A DNA stretch of 64,000 bases from a candidate division LCP-89 bacterium (GCA_025774555.1 JALGVT010000007.1:81327-145326); one strand, 5' to 3'. Shown: positions 25,322 to 34,432, numbered from the stretch's first letter. A program made the numbers and translations. Notes: generated by a model from the sequence alone, not told the origin.

Positions 25322-26316
25322 CCGGTTATACCTTCCTGGGATGCCGATATCAATGCGTTTATCGCTGCGACATTGACAATATCGGAGGCGCTGCAGCCAC
25401 GCGATAGATCGAACGCCGGTTTCTCCAATCCCTGGACAATCGGTCCGATCGCCTGAGCATCGGCAAGACGCTGAGTGATTTTATAGGCGATATTCCCCGC
25501 ATCGAGGTCAGGGAAAATGAACACGTTCGCTTCACCCTTGACAGGTGAACCAGGCGCTTTGCTTTCAGCAATCTTAGGCACGATGGCAGCATCAACCTGC
25601 AGTTCGCCGTCGATGCGTAAATCGGGGCGCAGTTCCTGCGCCATTTTCAACGCCTGGCATACTTTGTCGATGGAAGGTCCTTTAGCAGAGCCTTTGGTTG
25701 AATAGGATAACATGGCAACTACCGGTTCTTCGCCGGTTAGCGCGTTATGGATAGCCGCGGCTGAAACAGCGATAGACGCAAGTTGTTCGGCATCGGGATC
25801 AGGAACTACCGCTCCGTCAGAATACATGTACACTTTCCCTGACGGCATCACCATCATGAACGAACTGGAAACAACCTTGATTCCCGATGTCAATCCTATA
25901 CAATGTAGAGCAGCCCTTATGACGTCACCCGTTGAATGAGCCGCGCCGGCAACCGATCCCTGCGCTCTGCCGGTTTTTACCATCAATGCGCCGAAATAGA
26001 GCGGATCTAAAATCAGTTTGCGGGCTTCATCCAGGGTCATACCTTTATGTTTACGGCGTTCATAGAGCAGGTCAGCTAACTCTCCTTTATAGGCGGCGAG
26101 GTTAGGGTCTATCAACTCGGCGCTGCCTAAATCCAGATCGAGCTGTTTCGCACGATCATTCATCTGCTTCTCATCGCCTATGACGATTGAATTGACTACA
26201 CCATCACTCTGCAGTTCAGCAACGGCATGTAGTGTCCGGTCATCTTCTCCTTCGGGGAAAACGACGCTCCTGTGCAGGTTTTTCGCCTTGTCTCTAATTT
26301 GCTTCAATATATCCAT
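25318..26316 (-). CDS. pta: Phosphate acetyltransferase (short form)
   Basis: 332 residues, the size of the catalytic PTA_PTB domain alone. Visible: VVFPEGEDDRTLHAVAEL near residue 19, GALMVKTGRAQGSVAGAAHSTGDVIRAAL near 110, and GSPVKGEANVFIFPDLDAGNIAYKI near 265, all family signatures. Converts acetyl-CoA and phosphate to acetyl phosphate and CoA. No acetate kinase lies in the window. First gene of the minus-strand operon pta-porin-aminotransferase-pckA-aminotransferase, joined by repeated 4-bp overlaps. Confidence 0.95.
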   Translation of the reverse strand: MDILKQIRDKAKNLHRSVVFPEGEDDRTLHAVAELQSDGVVNSIVIGDEKQMNDRAKQLDLDLGSAELIDPNLAAYKGELADLLYERRKHKGMTLDEARKLILDPLYFGALMVKTGRAQGSVAGAAHSTGDVIRAALHCIGLTSGIKVVSSSFMMVMPSGKVYMYSDGAVVPDPDAEQLASIAVSAAAIHNALTGEEPVVAMLSYSTKGSAKGPSIDKVCQALKMAQELRPDLRIDGELQVDAAIVPKIAESKAPGSPVKGEANVFIFPDLDAGNIAYKITQRLADAQAIGPIVQGLEKPAFDLSRGCSASDIVNVAAINALISASQEGITG

Positions 26317-26557
26317 TATCGGTTTCCTGTATCAGCTTGAATGAAATGAAAAAACAATATACTAAATGCGATTAGCAAAAACAAGTTAAATCGGTAGCAA
26401 CGAATATGTCATTAAATCGCAGACCATGAATCGTGAACTAAAAAAAGTGGATTCGCTGGTCCGTCTGTACAAGTAGCGCGGGGGCTTGTGGCGTAACCAT
26501 CCTCCGTAAGAGTCTCTTCATTTCCCAAACGCTTTCGCGTATGTTCGAGAAATAAAA
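26317..26557. other. Gap between pta and a repeat; nothing definite
   Basis: Together with the repeat that follows this makes a 406-bp stretch without a gene. The pta promoter should lie here, but no clear -35/-10 pair is visible on the minus strand. Confidence 0.3.
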
Positions 26558-26693
26558 GGGGCTGTCCCAAAAGAAGAAAATAACGTCATTGCGAGGAACG
26601 AAGTGACGTGGCAATCTCCTATTTTACAAGAACTAAGAGATTACCACACTTCGTTCGTAATGACAGTTGTTTATAGACTTTTGGGACAGCCCC
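26558..26693. repeat. MITE-like palindromic repeat, copy 2 (best preserved)
   Basis: 136 bp with perfect 16-bp terminal inverted repeats: GGGGCTGTCCCAAAAG at 26558-26573 and its reverse complement at 26678-26693. Inside, GTCATTGCGAGGAACGAAG-TGACGTGGCAATCTCC is followed by its approximate inverse, so nearly the whole element can fold into one hairpin. There is no open frame. It lies between pta and gdhA. Confidence 0.92.
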
Positions 26694-26722
26694 TCTGTCG
26701 TAATTTATTTTAATTTAGATGC

Positions 26723-28009
26723 TCACACCCAACCGCGATCTTTACAAGCTTGTGCCACACGGTTAACTGCAATTACAAAGGCAGCGTCACGCATGTACAG
26801 TTTCCGTTTCTTAGCTAATTCATTGACCGCAAGGAACGCCGCTGTCATCTTTATGTCCAGCTTACCTAAGACCTCATCCTTAGGCCAGTAATAATTCATG
26901 GAATTCTGTACCTGCTCGAAGTAACTGCAGGTTACACCACCGGCGTTCGCCAGGAAATCCGGGACCATATAGATGCTGCGTTTCTGGATTACTTGATCAG
27001 CTTCAGGTGTAGTTGGACCATTAGCGCCTTCGCCAATGAGCTTCACTCCGGAATGAATCTGTTCGACATTCTCACCGGTTACCTGATTTTCCAGGGCGCA
27101 GGGTAGTAGGATGTCCACCTCTTGGCTGATCCATGCTTCGCCTGGCAGAATTTCATACCCCAGATCTTTTGCCTTATTACCATCTACACCACCAAACCGG
27201 TCGGTGATGCCTAAAAGCTCTTTAACATTAATACCGTCATTCTTCCTGACGACATAAGTGGTATTGTCCTTCTGATCCCAATAAGAAACAGAAATGACAG
27301 TGCCGCCCAACTGATTATAAAGCTGGATAGCATACTGTGCCACGTTGCCGAATCCCTGGACACTTGCCGTCGTTTCATCCGACCTGATGCCTAATTCTTT
27401 CAACGCTTCCCGTACGGTATAAATCAGACCGTAGCCGGTCGCTTCAGTGCGTCCCAACGATCCTCCCATACCCACCGGTTTACCGGTAATGACTCCCGGG
27501 TATTTGGCGCCTGTGATGGTTTCGTATTCGTCAAGCATCCATAACATTATTTGCGGACTGGTCATTACGTCCGGTGCGGGCACATCGGTGATGGGTCCCA
27601 CATTCTTGGCGACTTGGCGAATCCAACCTCGAGCTATCTGTTCTAATTCGCGCTGACTGAGGTTATGAGGATCACAGATTACGCCGCCCTTACTGCCGCC
27701 TAAAGGAATGTCCACAACTGCGGTCTTCCAGGTCATCCACATGGCTAAGGCGCGCACAGTGTCAATGGTCTCCGCCGGGTGAAAGCGGATACCGCCTTTA
27801 CAGGGGCCGCGAGCATCGTTGTATTGAACTCGAAAACCCCTGAAAACCTGGACACTTCCGTCATCCATATGAACAGGGATACTGAAATGGTATTCTCGTA
27901 GAGGATTTCGCAATAGTTCCCGCGTGCCAGAGTCGAAGTTAAGTATTTCGGCTGCTTTATCAAATTGTGCCTGTGCCATCTCAAAGGCATTAAATGCTGT
28001 AGTGCTCAT
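26723..28009 (-). CDS. gdhA: Glutamate (Glu/Leu/Phe/Val) dehydrogenase
   Basis: 428 residues, the size of the hexameric NAD(P)-dependent enzyme. Visible: GFRVQYNDARGPCKGGIRFHP (substrate-binding Lys) near residue 60-80, WKTAVVDIPLGGSKGGVICDP near 95 (catalytic Lys), DVPAPDVMTS near 145, the Rossmann region VQGFGNVAQYAIQL near 218 and GANGPTTPEAD near 330. Oxidatively deaminates glutamate to 2-oxoglutarate and ammonia, or the reverse. Single gene. Together with the aminotransferases it recycles the glutamate/2-oxoglutarate pair. Coenzyme use is not determined. Confidence 0.95.
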   Translation of the reverse strand: MSTTAFNAFEMAQAQFDKAAEILNFDSGTRELLRNPLREYHFSIPVHMDDGSVQVFRGFRVQYNDARGPCKGGIRFHPAETIDTVRALAMWMTWKTAVVDIPLGGSKGGVICDPHNLSQRELEQIARGWIRQVAKNVGPITDVPAPDVMTSPQIMLWMLDEYETITGAKYPGVITGKPVGMGGSLGRTEATGYGLIYTVREALKELGIRSDETTASVQGFGNVAQYAIQLYNQLGGTVISVSYWDQKDNTTYVVRKNDGINVKELLGITDRFGGVDGNKAKDLGYEILPGEAWISQEVDILLPCALENQVTGENVEQIHSGVKLIGEGANGPTTPEADQVIQKRSIYMVPDFLANAGGVTCSYFEQVQNSMNYYWPKDEVLGKLDIKMTAAFLAVNELAKKRKLYMRDAAFVIAVNRVAQACKDRGWV

Positions 28010-28174
28010 TTTTTTTCCTTGTATATATGTTGACCTTGCTATGCCCAGTCTCGGTCTGTCTTTGGAAATTACTCCAGCTAGTAATTGAAATTAATCAATC
28101 AATGATCTATATTAAGGTAATCAGTGGAGTCCTATTCCTTATAAAAATCAGATGCTGATAATCTAATAGTAAAA

Positions 28175-29050
28175 TTGCAAAAATCACAATCTAAAATATG
28201 TTTTTTTGTTTCCGATCTGCACGGTCACCCCGACAGGTATGAGAAGCTGATTGAAGCGATTTCTGCTGAACTTCCTGATGTCGTTTTTATCGGAGGAGAC
28301 ATTCTGCCGGGATTATCTATGGTGCGCGCGCTGGATTTCGGGCACCAGGATTTTATTCAGGGATTTATCGTTCCCAAGCTATCGTTTCTAAAAGAAAATC
28401 TTGGCGATGACTACCCGTCAATCTTTATCATCTTAGGAAATGACGACGGGAAATTCATTGAACAATCGCTTCTTGATGCTGCCGTTGAGGGCTATTGGCA
28501 ATACGCCCATGATAGGAGAATCCGCCTGGGTCAATTCACGCTCTATGGTTATGCCTACATCCCACCGACTCCATTTCAATTAAAAGACTGGGAACGTTAT
28601 GACGTCTCACGCTATGTCGATCCGGGCTGTGTGCCAATCGAAGAGGGCACTCATTCTATCCCGATTTCCGACCATGAACTGAAGTATGCTACCATCCAGA
28701 ATGATCTTGAAAAGCTGACAAAGACCGACGATCTCTCAAATTCGGTTTTTCTGTTTCATTCTCCCCCTTATGCAACGAAACTTGATCGCGCTCCCCTGGA
28801 TGGCAAGATGATCGATCATATTCCCCTGGACGTCCATGTTGGCAGTATAGCCATCCAGCGGTTTATTGAATCCCGCCAACCGTTAGTAACACTGCATGGT
28901 CATATTCATGAATCTGCTCGATTAACAGGATCGTGGAAAGATCGAATTGGTCGCACCTGGATGTTCAACGCTTCACACGATGGTCCCGAACTTTCATTAA
29001 TCCGTTTTGATCTATTCCATCCCGAAGATGCTACTCGGAATCTTCTTTAG
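28175..29050 (+). CDS. Calcineurin-like metallophosphoesterase
   Basis: 291 residues. The five metallophosphoesterase motifs are visible: SDLHGHPDR near residue 13, GGDILPG near 40, GNDDGKF near 88, HSPPYATK near 195 and HGHIHESARL near 246. The start is a TTG at 28175; no in-frame ATG precedes the SDLHGH motif. The 3' end overlaps the convergent PPDK/nucleotidyltransferase gene by 20 bp. The substrate is unknown (nucleotide, phosphoprotein or phosphodiester). Confidence 0.85.
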   Translation: MQKSQSKICFFVSDLHGHPDRYEKLIEAISAELPDVVFIGGDILPGLSMVRALDFGHQDFIQGFIVPKLSFLKENLGDDYPSIFIILGNDDGKFIEQSLLDAAVEGYWQYAHDRRIRLGQFTLYGYAYIPPTPFQLKDWERYDVSRYVDPGCVPIEEGTHSIPISDHELKYATIQNDLEKLTKTDDLSNSVFLFHSPPYATKLDRAPLDGKMIDHIPLDVHVGSIAIQRFIESRQPLVTLHGHIHESARLTGSWKDRIGRTWMFNASHDGPELSLIRFDLFHPEDATRNLL

Positions 29051-32000
29051 CTGCTTCTTCCCTTGTCAGAGGCAGCTCAGTTGCCGGATCAGTGATCGCT
29101 CCTATCTTGGAAGCATCCCAGCGTTTTTTCCTAATATCATCATCTGTGATTAAATGAATGTCCAGCAATCCTCCGCTGCGGTAGCCCGTTTTAGAGTAGT
29201 TGATTTCATCCAGACACCCGCTCCAGCCATCCAGCCACTGCATTAGATCTTTCTCGTGCTCTCCTGTTCCATCATAGTGAACCAGCAGGTCTATATCACT
29301 GCCGGGCCCCGCATTGCCATTGTTCGTACTGCCGAAAACGTACAGACCCTTAACACCAAACTTATCCGGATCCAGACTGCGCGCAAGTCCTTCCACCATC
29401 CGATGGCGCCAACGCCAGTGTTCGTCTGAGACAGATTTCAGCTGGAAGTCCTTCTGAACTCCGCTATCATCAACTTTTGTTGCAGGAGGCGCCAGCACTG
29501 CAATGGCTTCATCCAGCTCGCTATTCATGTAAACCTGTAATACGCGTCCGCGTGATTCATCAGCGACGTCGATTACCTTGATCACATGATCCAGATATTC
29601 ATATTCGGGCAGTAGTTTGTGCAAAATACTGCGGGGAGTGTTTAGAAATCTCTTGTTAAACTTTACATCCTGGTTGTCGGGATAAAGCGGTAGATAATGG
29701 ATTTCCGACTCGACCAGATCCTGAAAGAAATGCGTGCCGAAGGAGAGATCTGGAATATAATTCCCTTTTTTGCGCGCAACTTCGATTAACATCGCAGTAT
29801 TGTTTATATCTGAATAGGTAATACTGACCCCAAGCTTTACATCACCGCGGCTGCCCCAACGACCGGGTCCCATAAGGATGAACTGACGTTTCGGCAGTAT
29901 CGTATTCAGCTTGCTGACTACTTTGCCCACTTCCAGAAGAGTGTCTTTGCTCTCTATCTGACTATATCGCTCTGGATCAACATAGACGATGTACGCGATG
30001 TCTGCCGCGTGACCATTGGTGATATACCGATTTGCACTGAAGATGATGTCTTCTTCAGGAACGTCCTTGGGAATGGGAGCCGGTCTTCTGGCTTTGCCGT
30101 AGCTCTGAGGACGACACTGAAGCAGATAGAATTCGTCGTTCTTTACTGCGAATTCTATGTCCACCGGAATTCCAAAGCCGTCATTCAGAGTTGCGAGAAT
30201 TGCACGTACCTGTGGGATAAACTTATTGTTATTTAATAATTTATCAAAGGTGGCAACAGGATGTGCTCCTTCAAAATCCAGATCGAGGAGCGACATCTGC
30301 TGCAGTCGATCATCGCGTAACAGGCTAATTAGTTGATCAGTAGCGCTGAACTCATGACCGTGATTTTTGATGAAATCTACCAGATCAATCGTTTCAAAGG
30401 TGTTAGTTTTAAGATTAATAACATCGAGCTTATTAGGAGAATACCTGACGACCTCATCCTGTGTCACATTGACTCGCAGATCCGGCTGCCCGGGCGACAC
30501 CAGGATGGGATAATCATCAGCGAGCCGATCCACCGCTCGTGTTCCCAGTCCAGGCGTTAATCGCACCAGACCATCTTCTCTTTTAATACGTGGTGACCAC
30601 CGGAATTCATTATTGCTGAAAATGACACCAGCAAATGAGGGTAAAAAGTAATCACCAACCCTTTCGCCTACAACCTCCGAAATCATCACACCCATCTCTT
30701 CATTGAAGTCCAGTAGATCTCTCTCTTTGCGATATTCGATAGGGTCGGGCGCGAAAGTAGATGCATAGACCTCAGCGATGGCATCCAATAATGCATGCAG
30801 CCGCTCCTGCTTCGTACCCTGATTCCCAAGGAATACACTGCGGTACTTTCCTGAAAAAGCCGTGCCTAACTGATCTTCGAGCAGACTGGAACTTCGCACG
30901 ATCAAAGGAGTATCAGCCAGGTCATCCAGAGCAGCAGACACTTTATCAACTATGTCAGGCGGGAATTTGGAGTTCTTGAAAATATCTACGAGCTGCGGAT
31001 ATTCCATACGAATCTGTTCAATATCCTTATATTTCTGCTCAAATACATGCTCCAGATCATTATAACAGATGAAATTATACACTCCATCTGTCGTGACATA
31101 ATAGGTCTTGGGAGTTCTGATTTGACCCAGTTCCTTGTTGGTTTTTACCTGCTTCTCAAGAAGTTTGGAAGCGACAAACATACCCGATCCTTTGCCTCCG
31201 AGACGACCGCGGCTGGCCGTCGGAGATATAATTGCAGCGAACAGGTTATGGAAATCTTCCAGCGACAGGTAGTTTTTCGATCGATGAATAAAACCCATTC
31301 TGCTGGACATCAAAGCGCGGATGAGTTGAACAATAATCGTGCGTTGAATCGGCTCGGAAAGTTCAAGATTCTCCTTCTCTGCTATCTGTTTGAACCGCCG
31401 CAACTGGTCAGCTATATCATCGAGAGTTGCCCTGGGATCATTCAGGGTTTTTATCACTAAGTTAGCACGATCCTCTTGTATCCAGCGTTGCAGGTGATTT
31501 AAAAGCTTTTGATCATTGGTGTATGAATAGGCAATATTGTAGATCTCCTGACTCAGGTCCATTATGTCAGGTTCGCCCTGGTGTGAAAGCGGAATGTTAT
31601 CACCGGTATCACTGTCTGCAATTTTTGAATAGGATGCAGGAATGAATTTCTGAAGAATCTTTTGACTTTCACTGACGCCGTTTTTGTATAGATAATTTAA
31701 AAGGCGTCTGGCGATTCGCATATACAGCTTCGGATCAGTATGATAGAGTAGGTCAACCACAATCTTGGAATCCGTGTGTGATTCTGCCTTCCTGGATTCG
31801 ACCTCCTTATAAATCTGGCGAAGCTGTTGATAATTGATGAACTGTCCAATCCTCTCACCAAGAGTATTGATTAATTTGCGCTCCTCTTTCAAGAAGGGTC
31901 CCTCGTCCTCCATTGGTCGTTCTTCTGTATAGGATACTTCTAACGATCCTACGAGCTCATCGTTGACTATCAAATTGGCAGTTAATATCCATTCGGTAGG

Positions 32001-32231
32001 CTTATAGTTTGATGATTTAAATTCATCACCCTGGAAAACAATCTTAACCTGACAAATTTCAGTGTGCTGCCAGCCAAGCGGAATCACCTGTATCAAGCTC
32101 TCGAATAGATGAGACAGCTCCTGATTGGAATCCTGCAGTATTTCTTCAATTCGAAACAGACAGCTAAGTTCTTTGGCGCGTTCCTGTAAAGTGCCGATAA
32201 CTCTTTCTGCCTGATTATTGTTTGTGCTCAT
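29031..32231 (-). CDS. GAF / PEP-synthase-type ATP-grasp (PPDK_N) / nucleotidyltransferase fusion protein
   Basis: 1066 residues. Residues 1-~160 look like a GAF sensor domain (ELSCLFRIEEILQDS to LGERIGQFIN). A helical region follows (~160-340), then a PPDK_N/PEP-synthase ATP-grasp domain (~345-740: GRLGGKGSGMFVASKLLEK, TPLIVRSSSLLEDQLGTAFSGKYRSVF, DIEFAVKNDEFYLLQCRP), a conserved region with MGPGRWGSRGDVKLGVSITYSDINN (~795), and a C-terminal polymerase-beta-type nucleotidyltransferase (GSTNNGNAGPGSDIDLLVHY, ~965). The phosphohistidine swivel and PEP/pyruvate domains of true PEP synthase are absent. It may be a signalling or modification enzyme. Substrate unknown. Confidence 0.85.
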   Translation of the reverse strand: MSTNNNQAERVIGTLQERAKELSCLFRIEEILQDSNQELSHLFESLIQVIPLGWQHTEICQVKIVFQGDEFKSSNYKPTEWILTANLIVNDELVGSLEVSYTEERPMEDEGPFLKEERKLINTLGERIGQFINYQQLRQIYKEVESRKAESHTDSKIVVDLLYHTDPKLYMRIARRLLNYLYKNGVSESQKILQKFIPASYSKIADSDTGDNIPLSHQGEPDIMDLSQEIYNIAYSYTNDQKLLNHLQRWIQEDRANLVIKTLNDPRATLDDIADQLRRFKQIAEKENLELSEPIQRTIIVQLIRALMSSRMGFIHRSKNYLSLEDFHNLFAAIISPTASRGRLGGKGSGMFVASKLLEKQVKTNKELGQIRTPKTYYVTTDGVYNFICYNDLEHVFEQKYKDIEQIRMEYPQLVDIFKNSKFPPDIVDKVSAALDDLADTPLIVRSSSLLEDQLGTAFSGKYRSVFLGNQGTKQERLHALLDAIAEVYASTFAPDPIEYRKERDLLDFNEEMGVMISEVVGERVGDYFLPSFAGVIFSNNEFRWSPRIKREDGLVRLTPGLGTRAVDRLADDYPILVSPGQPDLRVNVTQDEVVRYSPNKLDVINLKTNTFETIDLVDFIKNHGHEFSATDQLISLLRDDRLQQMSLLDLDFEGAHPVATFDKLLNNNKFIPQVRAILATLNDGFGIPVDIEFAVKNDEFYLLQCRPQSYGKARRPAPIPKDVPEEDIIFSANRYITNGHAADIAYIVYVDPERYSQIESKDTLLEVGKVVSKLNTILPKRQFILMGPGRWGSRGDVKLGVSITYSDINNTAMLIEVARKKGNYIPDLSFGTHFFQDLVESEIHYLPLYPDNQDVKFNKRFLNTPRSILHKLLPEYEYLDHVIKVIDVADESRGRVLQVYMNSELDEAIAVLAPPATKVDDSGVQKDFQLKSVSDEHWRWRHRMVEGLARSLDPDKFGVKGLYVFGSTNNGNAGPGSDIDLLVHYDGTGEHEKDLMQWLDGWSGCLDEINYSKTGYRSGGLLDIHLITDDDIRKKRWDASKIGAITDPATELPLTREEAAKEDSE

Positions 32232-32311
32232 GTCAGGGATCTCTTTTCGCTTATTTCTGCATCATTTGATCGGTGATTCTGTAAAACATTCCAATTGATA
32301 AGCAATCACTA

Positions 32312-32340
32312 AATTTATTATGTTAAATGTGGATTGTCAA
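32312..32340 (-). promoter_or_regulatory. Probable promoter of the PPDK/nucleotidyltransferase gene
   Basis: Minus strand TTGACA (32340-32335), 17-bp spacer, TAAATT (32317-32312), about 80 bp upstream of the ATG at 32231. Confidence 0.55.
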
Positions 32341-32445
32341 CATGATTCGCGAGAGTTCATCGAACCTGAAAACTATCCCTTGATATCAATCAAAAACACC
32401 TGACGGCACAAAAATCCTCACAACAGCACATATCCAACAATACCC

Positions 32446-32474
32446 TTGACTTTCCCATATATCCGTTGTATATT
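32446..32474 (+). promoter_or_regulatory. Strong-looking plus-strand promoter with no gene downstream
   Basis: TTGACT (32446-32451), 17-bp spacer, TATATT (32469-32474). The next plus-strand signal is a terminator at 32686, with no open frame in between. Confidence 0.6.
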
Positions 32475-32480
32475 ATATAC

Positions 32481-32714
32481 AAGACTCCTAATCCGTTAAA
32501 TCCATCCCAATCCGAGTCATCCGTGTTCCGCTTTTTCTAACCCCCAATCCCTAACTCCTAACCCCCGACAAATCCGGCGGACACACAACATTGGCGGACA
32601 AATTTGTCTCAAGTCCGTGCTTAGCCAGAGAGCATAAATCAAGTTATCCACATAAAATCACGACAGATTCATCCTGAGGCACAAAGAAGCAGGATCCTCG
32701 TCCTGCTTCTTTTT
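32481..32714 (+). ncRNA. Candidate orphan small RNA (promoter-terminator unit)
   Basis: A good promoter at 32446-32474 and a strong terminator at 32686-32714 bracket about 230 nt without a supported reading frame. The sequence contains GGCGGACAAATTTGTC and a C/A-rich first half. I do not recognise 6S, SRP, RNase P or tmRNA in it. The unit lies just outside the integrated element, next to the displaced tRNA fragment. Existence of the transcript is inferred only from its signals. Confidence 0.4.
32686..32714 (+). terminator. Rho-independent terminator
   Basis: GAAGCAGGA, a 6-nt loop, TCCTGCTTC, then TTTTT-AC-TTTT. Plus-strand direction, since the T-tract is on that side. Confidence 0.85.
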
Positions 32715-32732
32715 ACTTTTTGCCTAGATGCC

Positions 32733-32780
32733 TGTACCCCTGGGGCGACTCGAACGCCCGACAAGCGGTTTAGGAAACCG
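32733..32780. repeat. Left attachment site: displaced 3' part of tRNA-Arg(CCT)
   Basis: 48 bp identical to 44614-44661, covering the tRNA 3' end, T arm, variable loop and most of the anticodon arm on the minus strand. Beyond 32780 the match breaks (one mismatch, then TGCTCTATC shared) and no D arm or acceptor 5' strand follows, so this is a non-functional fragment left by site-specific integration. Confidence 0.93.
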
Positions 32781-32873
32781 ATGCTCTATCAATCAGGGCA
32801 TCGGTATTTATACTTAGAACTCGGATATTATCGCGAATATTTTATAATGCTTTGTAATATCTCTGGCTCTCCG

Positions 32874-32893
32874 ATGTAGCAAATTATGTAGCA
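32874..32893. promoter_or_regulatory. Left pair of putative integrase arm sites
   Basis: ATGTAGCA occurs at 32874-32881 and 32886-32893, 12 bp start to start, about 95 bp inside the left attachment site. The same pair with the same spacing occurs at the right end (44545-44564). Confidence 0.55.
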
Positions 32894-32946
32894 CACTTCA
32901 AAGCCTCACTCCGTAAGTCGGCAATCTGCTTTTATAGTATCACTAA

Positions 32947-32971
32947 GCTTCGGATTATGAGTCCGTTGCTC
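32947..32971 (-). other. Fragment resembling a CAT-anticodon tRNA (tRNA-Met or tRNA-Ile2 type)
   Basis: On the minus strand GAGCAA, then CGGA-CTCATAA-TCCG, then AAG: the end of a D arm and a full anticodon arm with anticodon CAT. No acceptor or T arm is present on either side. It may be a fossil attachment site from an earlier integration at a different tRNA. Confidence 0.4.
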
Positions 32972-33038
32972 GTTGTACTTAAGTTTGCCCAAAATACCAC
33001 CTCGTGCAAGGTTTTTGCAAGGTAGCAGAGAATCGATA

Positions 33039-33069
33039 AACCGGATTCATTGAATTGAGTCCGGTTTTT
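33039..33069 (+). terminator. Terminator-like hairpin
   Basis: AACCGGATTCA and TGAGTCCGGTT form a stem (one G-U pair) around a short loop, followed by TTTTC. No plus-strand gene precedes it. The remainder of the 1.25-kb gap 32232-33481 beyond the listed sites shows no gene. Confidence 0.5.
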
Positions 33070-33481
33070 CTGTGTCTAATCATCTCTATTATTTAATTGT
33101 ATTTCAACTGTAACATTTCCGCATTTTGTAAAGAAGAGCAGCTACATCTAATATGAATAGTTCGTAAATTCAGGTTGAAGTCTGTCCTGATATTTATTAA
33201 CTTGCATCAGATTTGATTATGGATGACCTGAATCTGTCTGGGCATTTTACTACGATATTAAATAAATTACAATCCGGTAGATGAGTTTTATCCTCGCTAT
33301 CGGTTTTTTGATTTGAACTGACAAGTGCTTCTTATATTTCCACATAACCTGGTGAATGGTATTTTGATCAAGTTCAGTGGCAGGATTTTCAAAGAACAAA
33401 TATGACTAAAAAGATAAAACGAAGAAGTCAAACAAGAATATTTCCTAATAAAACCGGACAGTAGCGATCTTCTTATATGGT

Positions 33482-34432
33482 TTAAATTCTTCTTACGTCA
33501 AGCATATTCGGTCGTGAGTTATTCAAACACATTTGCACCAGTTCATCAATAACTGCCGTGCCGACGCACATGACGGTATCGGCACCGCCCCAATAAATCT
33601 TTACCGTTCCATCATCTTCAGCCACAGCACCGCAGGTGAAGACTACATTATGTACATAACCCGTTATTTCCCAGGGATCTTCAGGTTGAAGGATCCATTC
33701 ATCTGCCACACCAATAATTTTTGTGGGGTCATTCAGGTCATGCAGTGCCACGCCCAGACGATAGACAGCTCCATCCATCGTTTGGAAAACGCCATGATAG
33801 ATATGAAGCCAACCTTTGTCCGTCCTTATCGGCGGCGCGCCGGGACCGATCTTCATATCGTCCCAGTGGTATTGCATCGGTTTCATGACAGCTTGCGATC
33901 GCCCCCAATGAATCAGATCGGGTGAATAGCTGATCCACACTGCCCAAGGTGATATTTCACTGTGCGGGCGGTCCAAACGCACATAACTACCCTTGATCTT
34001 CTCAGGAAAAATGACCACGTTGCGCATATCTGCCTGACTTATGAACGCAACTCGTTCGACTGTTTGAAAATCCTTAGTTTTCGACAGAGCGATACGGACA
34101 CCATGACGCGAATATGCGCTGTAGGTCAGCAGGAACTCTCCATCAATAGCGGTAATACGGCAGTCCTCGACCCCATACTCTTCGTATTTGGCAAAAATAC
34201 CGGTTTGGACCGGCTCGAGAAAGGGTTTCGGCTGCACTTCAAAATGGAAACCATCCTTGCTTTGCGCCATGCCGATGATACTTCTTCCATTCCGGCGGTG
34301 CGAACGAAATAGCATAATATATTGGTCGTTCCATTTGGTCACGCCCGCATTGTGGACTGTTACCACAGGATATGGAACATCATCTTTCGTCAAGATCGGA
34401 TTGTGTTCATACCTTTGAACGATCGGTTTCAT
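33482..34432 (-). CDS. GH130-family glycoside phosphorylase/hydrolase (short type)
   Basis: About 316 residues forming the five-bladed beta-propeller of GH130. Visible: NPILTKDDVP near the N-terminus, VTVHNAGVTKWNDQYIMLFRSH, the catalytic-region motif YGVEDCRIT (general-acid Asp, near residue 95), IGPGAPPIRTDKGWLHIYHG near 195 and YVHNVVFTCGA near 270. GH130 enzymes phosphorolyse beta-mannosides to mannose-1-phosphate. I chose ATG 34432 because GGAAG lies upstream and the family starts near this point; an ATG at 34474 is in frame. Last gene of the cargo operon, paired with a long-type GH130 at its head. Confidence 0.88.
   Translation of the reverse strand: MKPIVQRYEHNPILTKDDVPYPVVTVHNAGVTKWNDQYIMLFRSHRRNGRSIIGMAQSKDGFHFEVQPKPFLEPVQTGIFAKYEEYGVEDCRITAIDGEFLLTYSAYSRHGVRIALSKTKDFQTVERVAFISQADMRNVVIFPEKIKGSYVRLDRPHSEISPWAVWISYSPDLIHWGRSQAVMKPMQYHWDDMKIGPGAPPIRTDKGWLHIYHGVFQTMDGAVYRLGVALHDLNDPTKIIGVADEWILQPEDPWEITGYVHNVVFTCGAVAEDDGTVKIYWGGADTVMCVGTAVIDELVQMCLNNSRPNMLDVRRI

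Noticed and set aside
29031-32231. Assignment as phosphoenolpyruvate synthase
   Set aside because: The phosphohistidine swivel domain and the PEP/pyruvate-binding barrel are missing, and a nucleotidyltransferase domain is fused instead.
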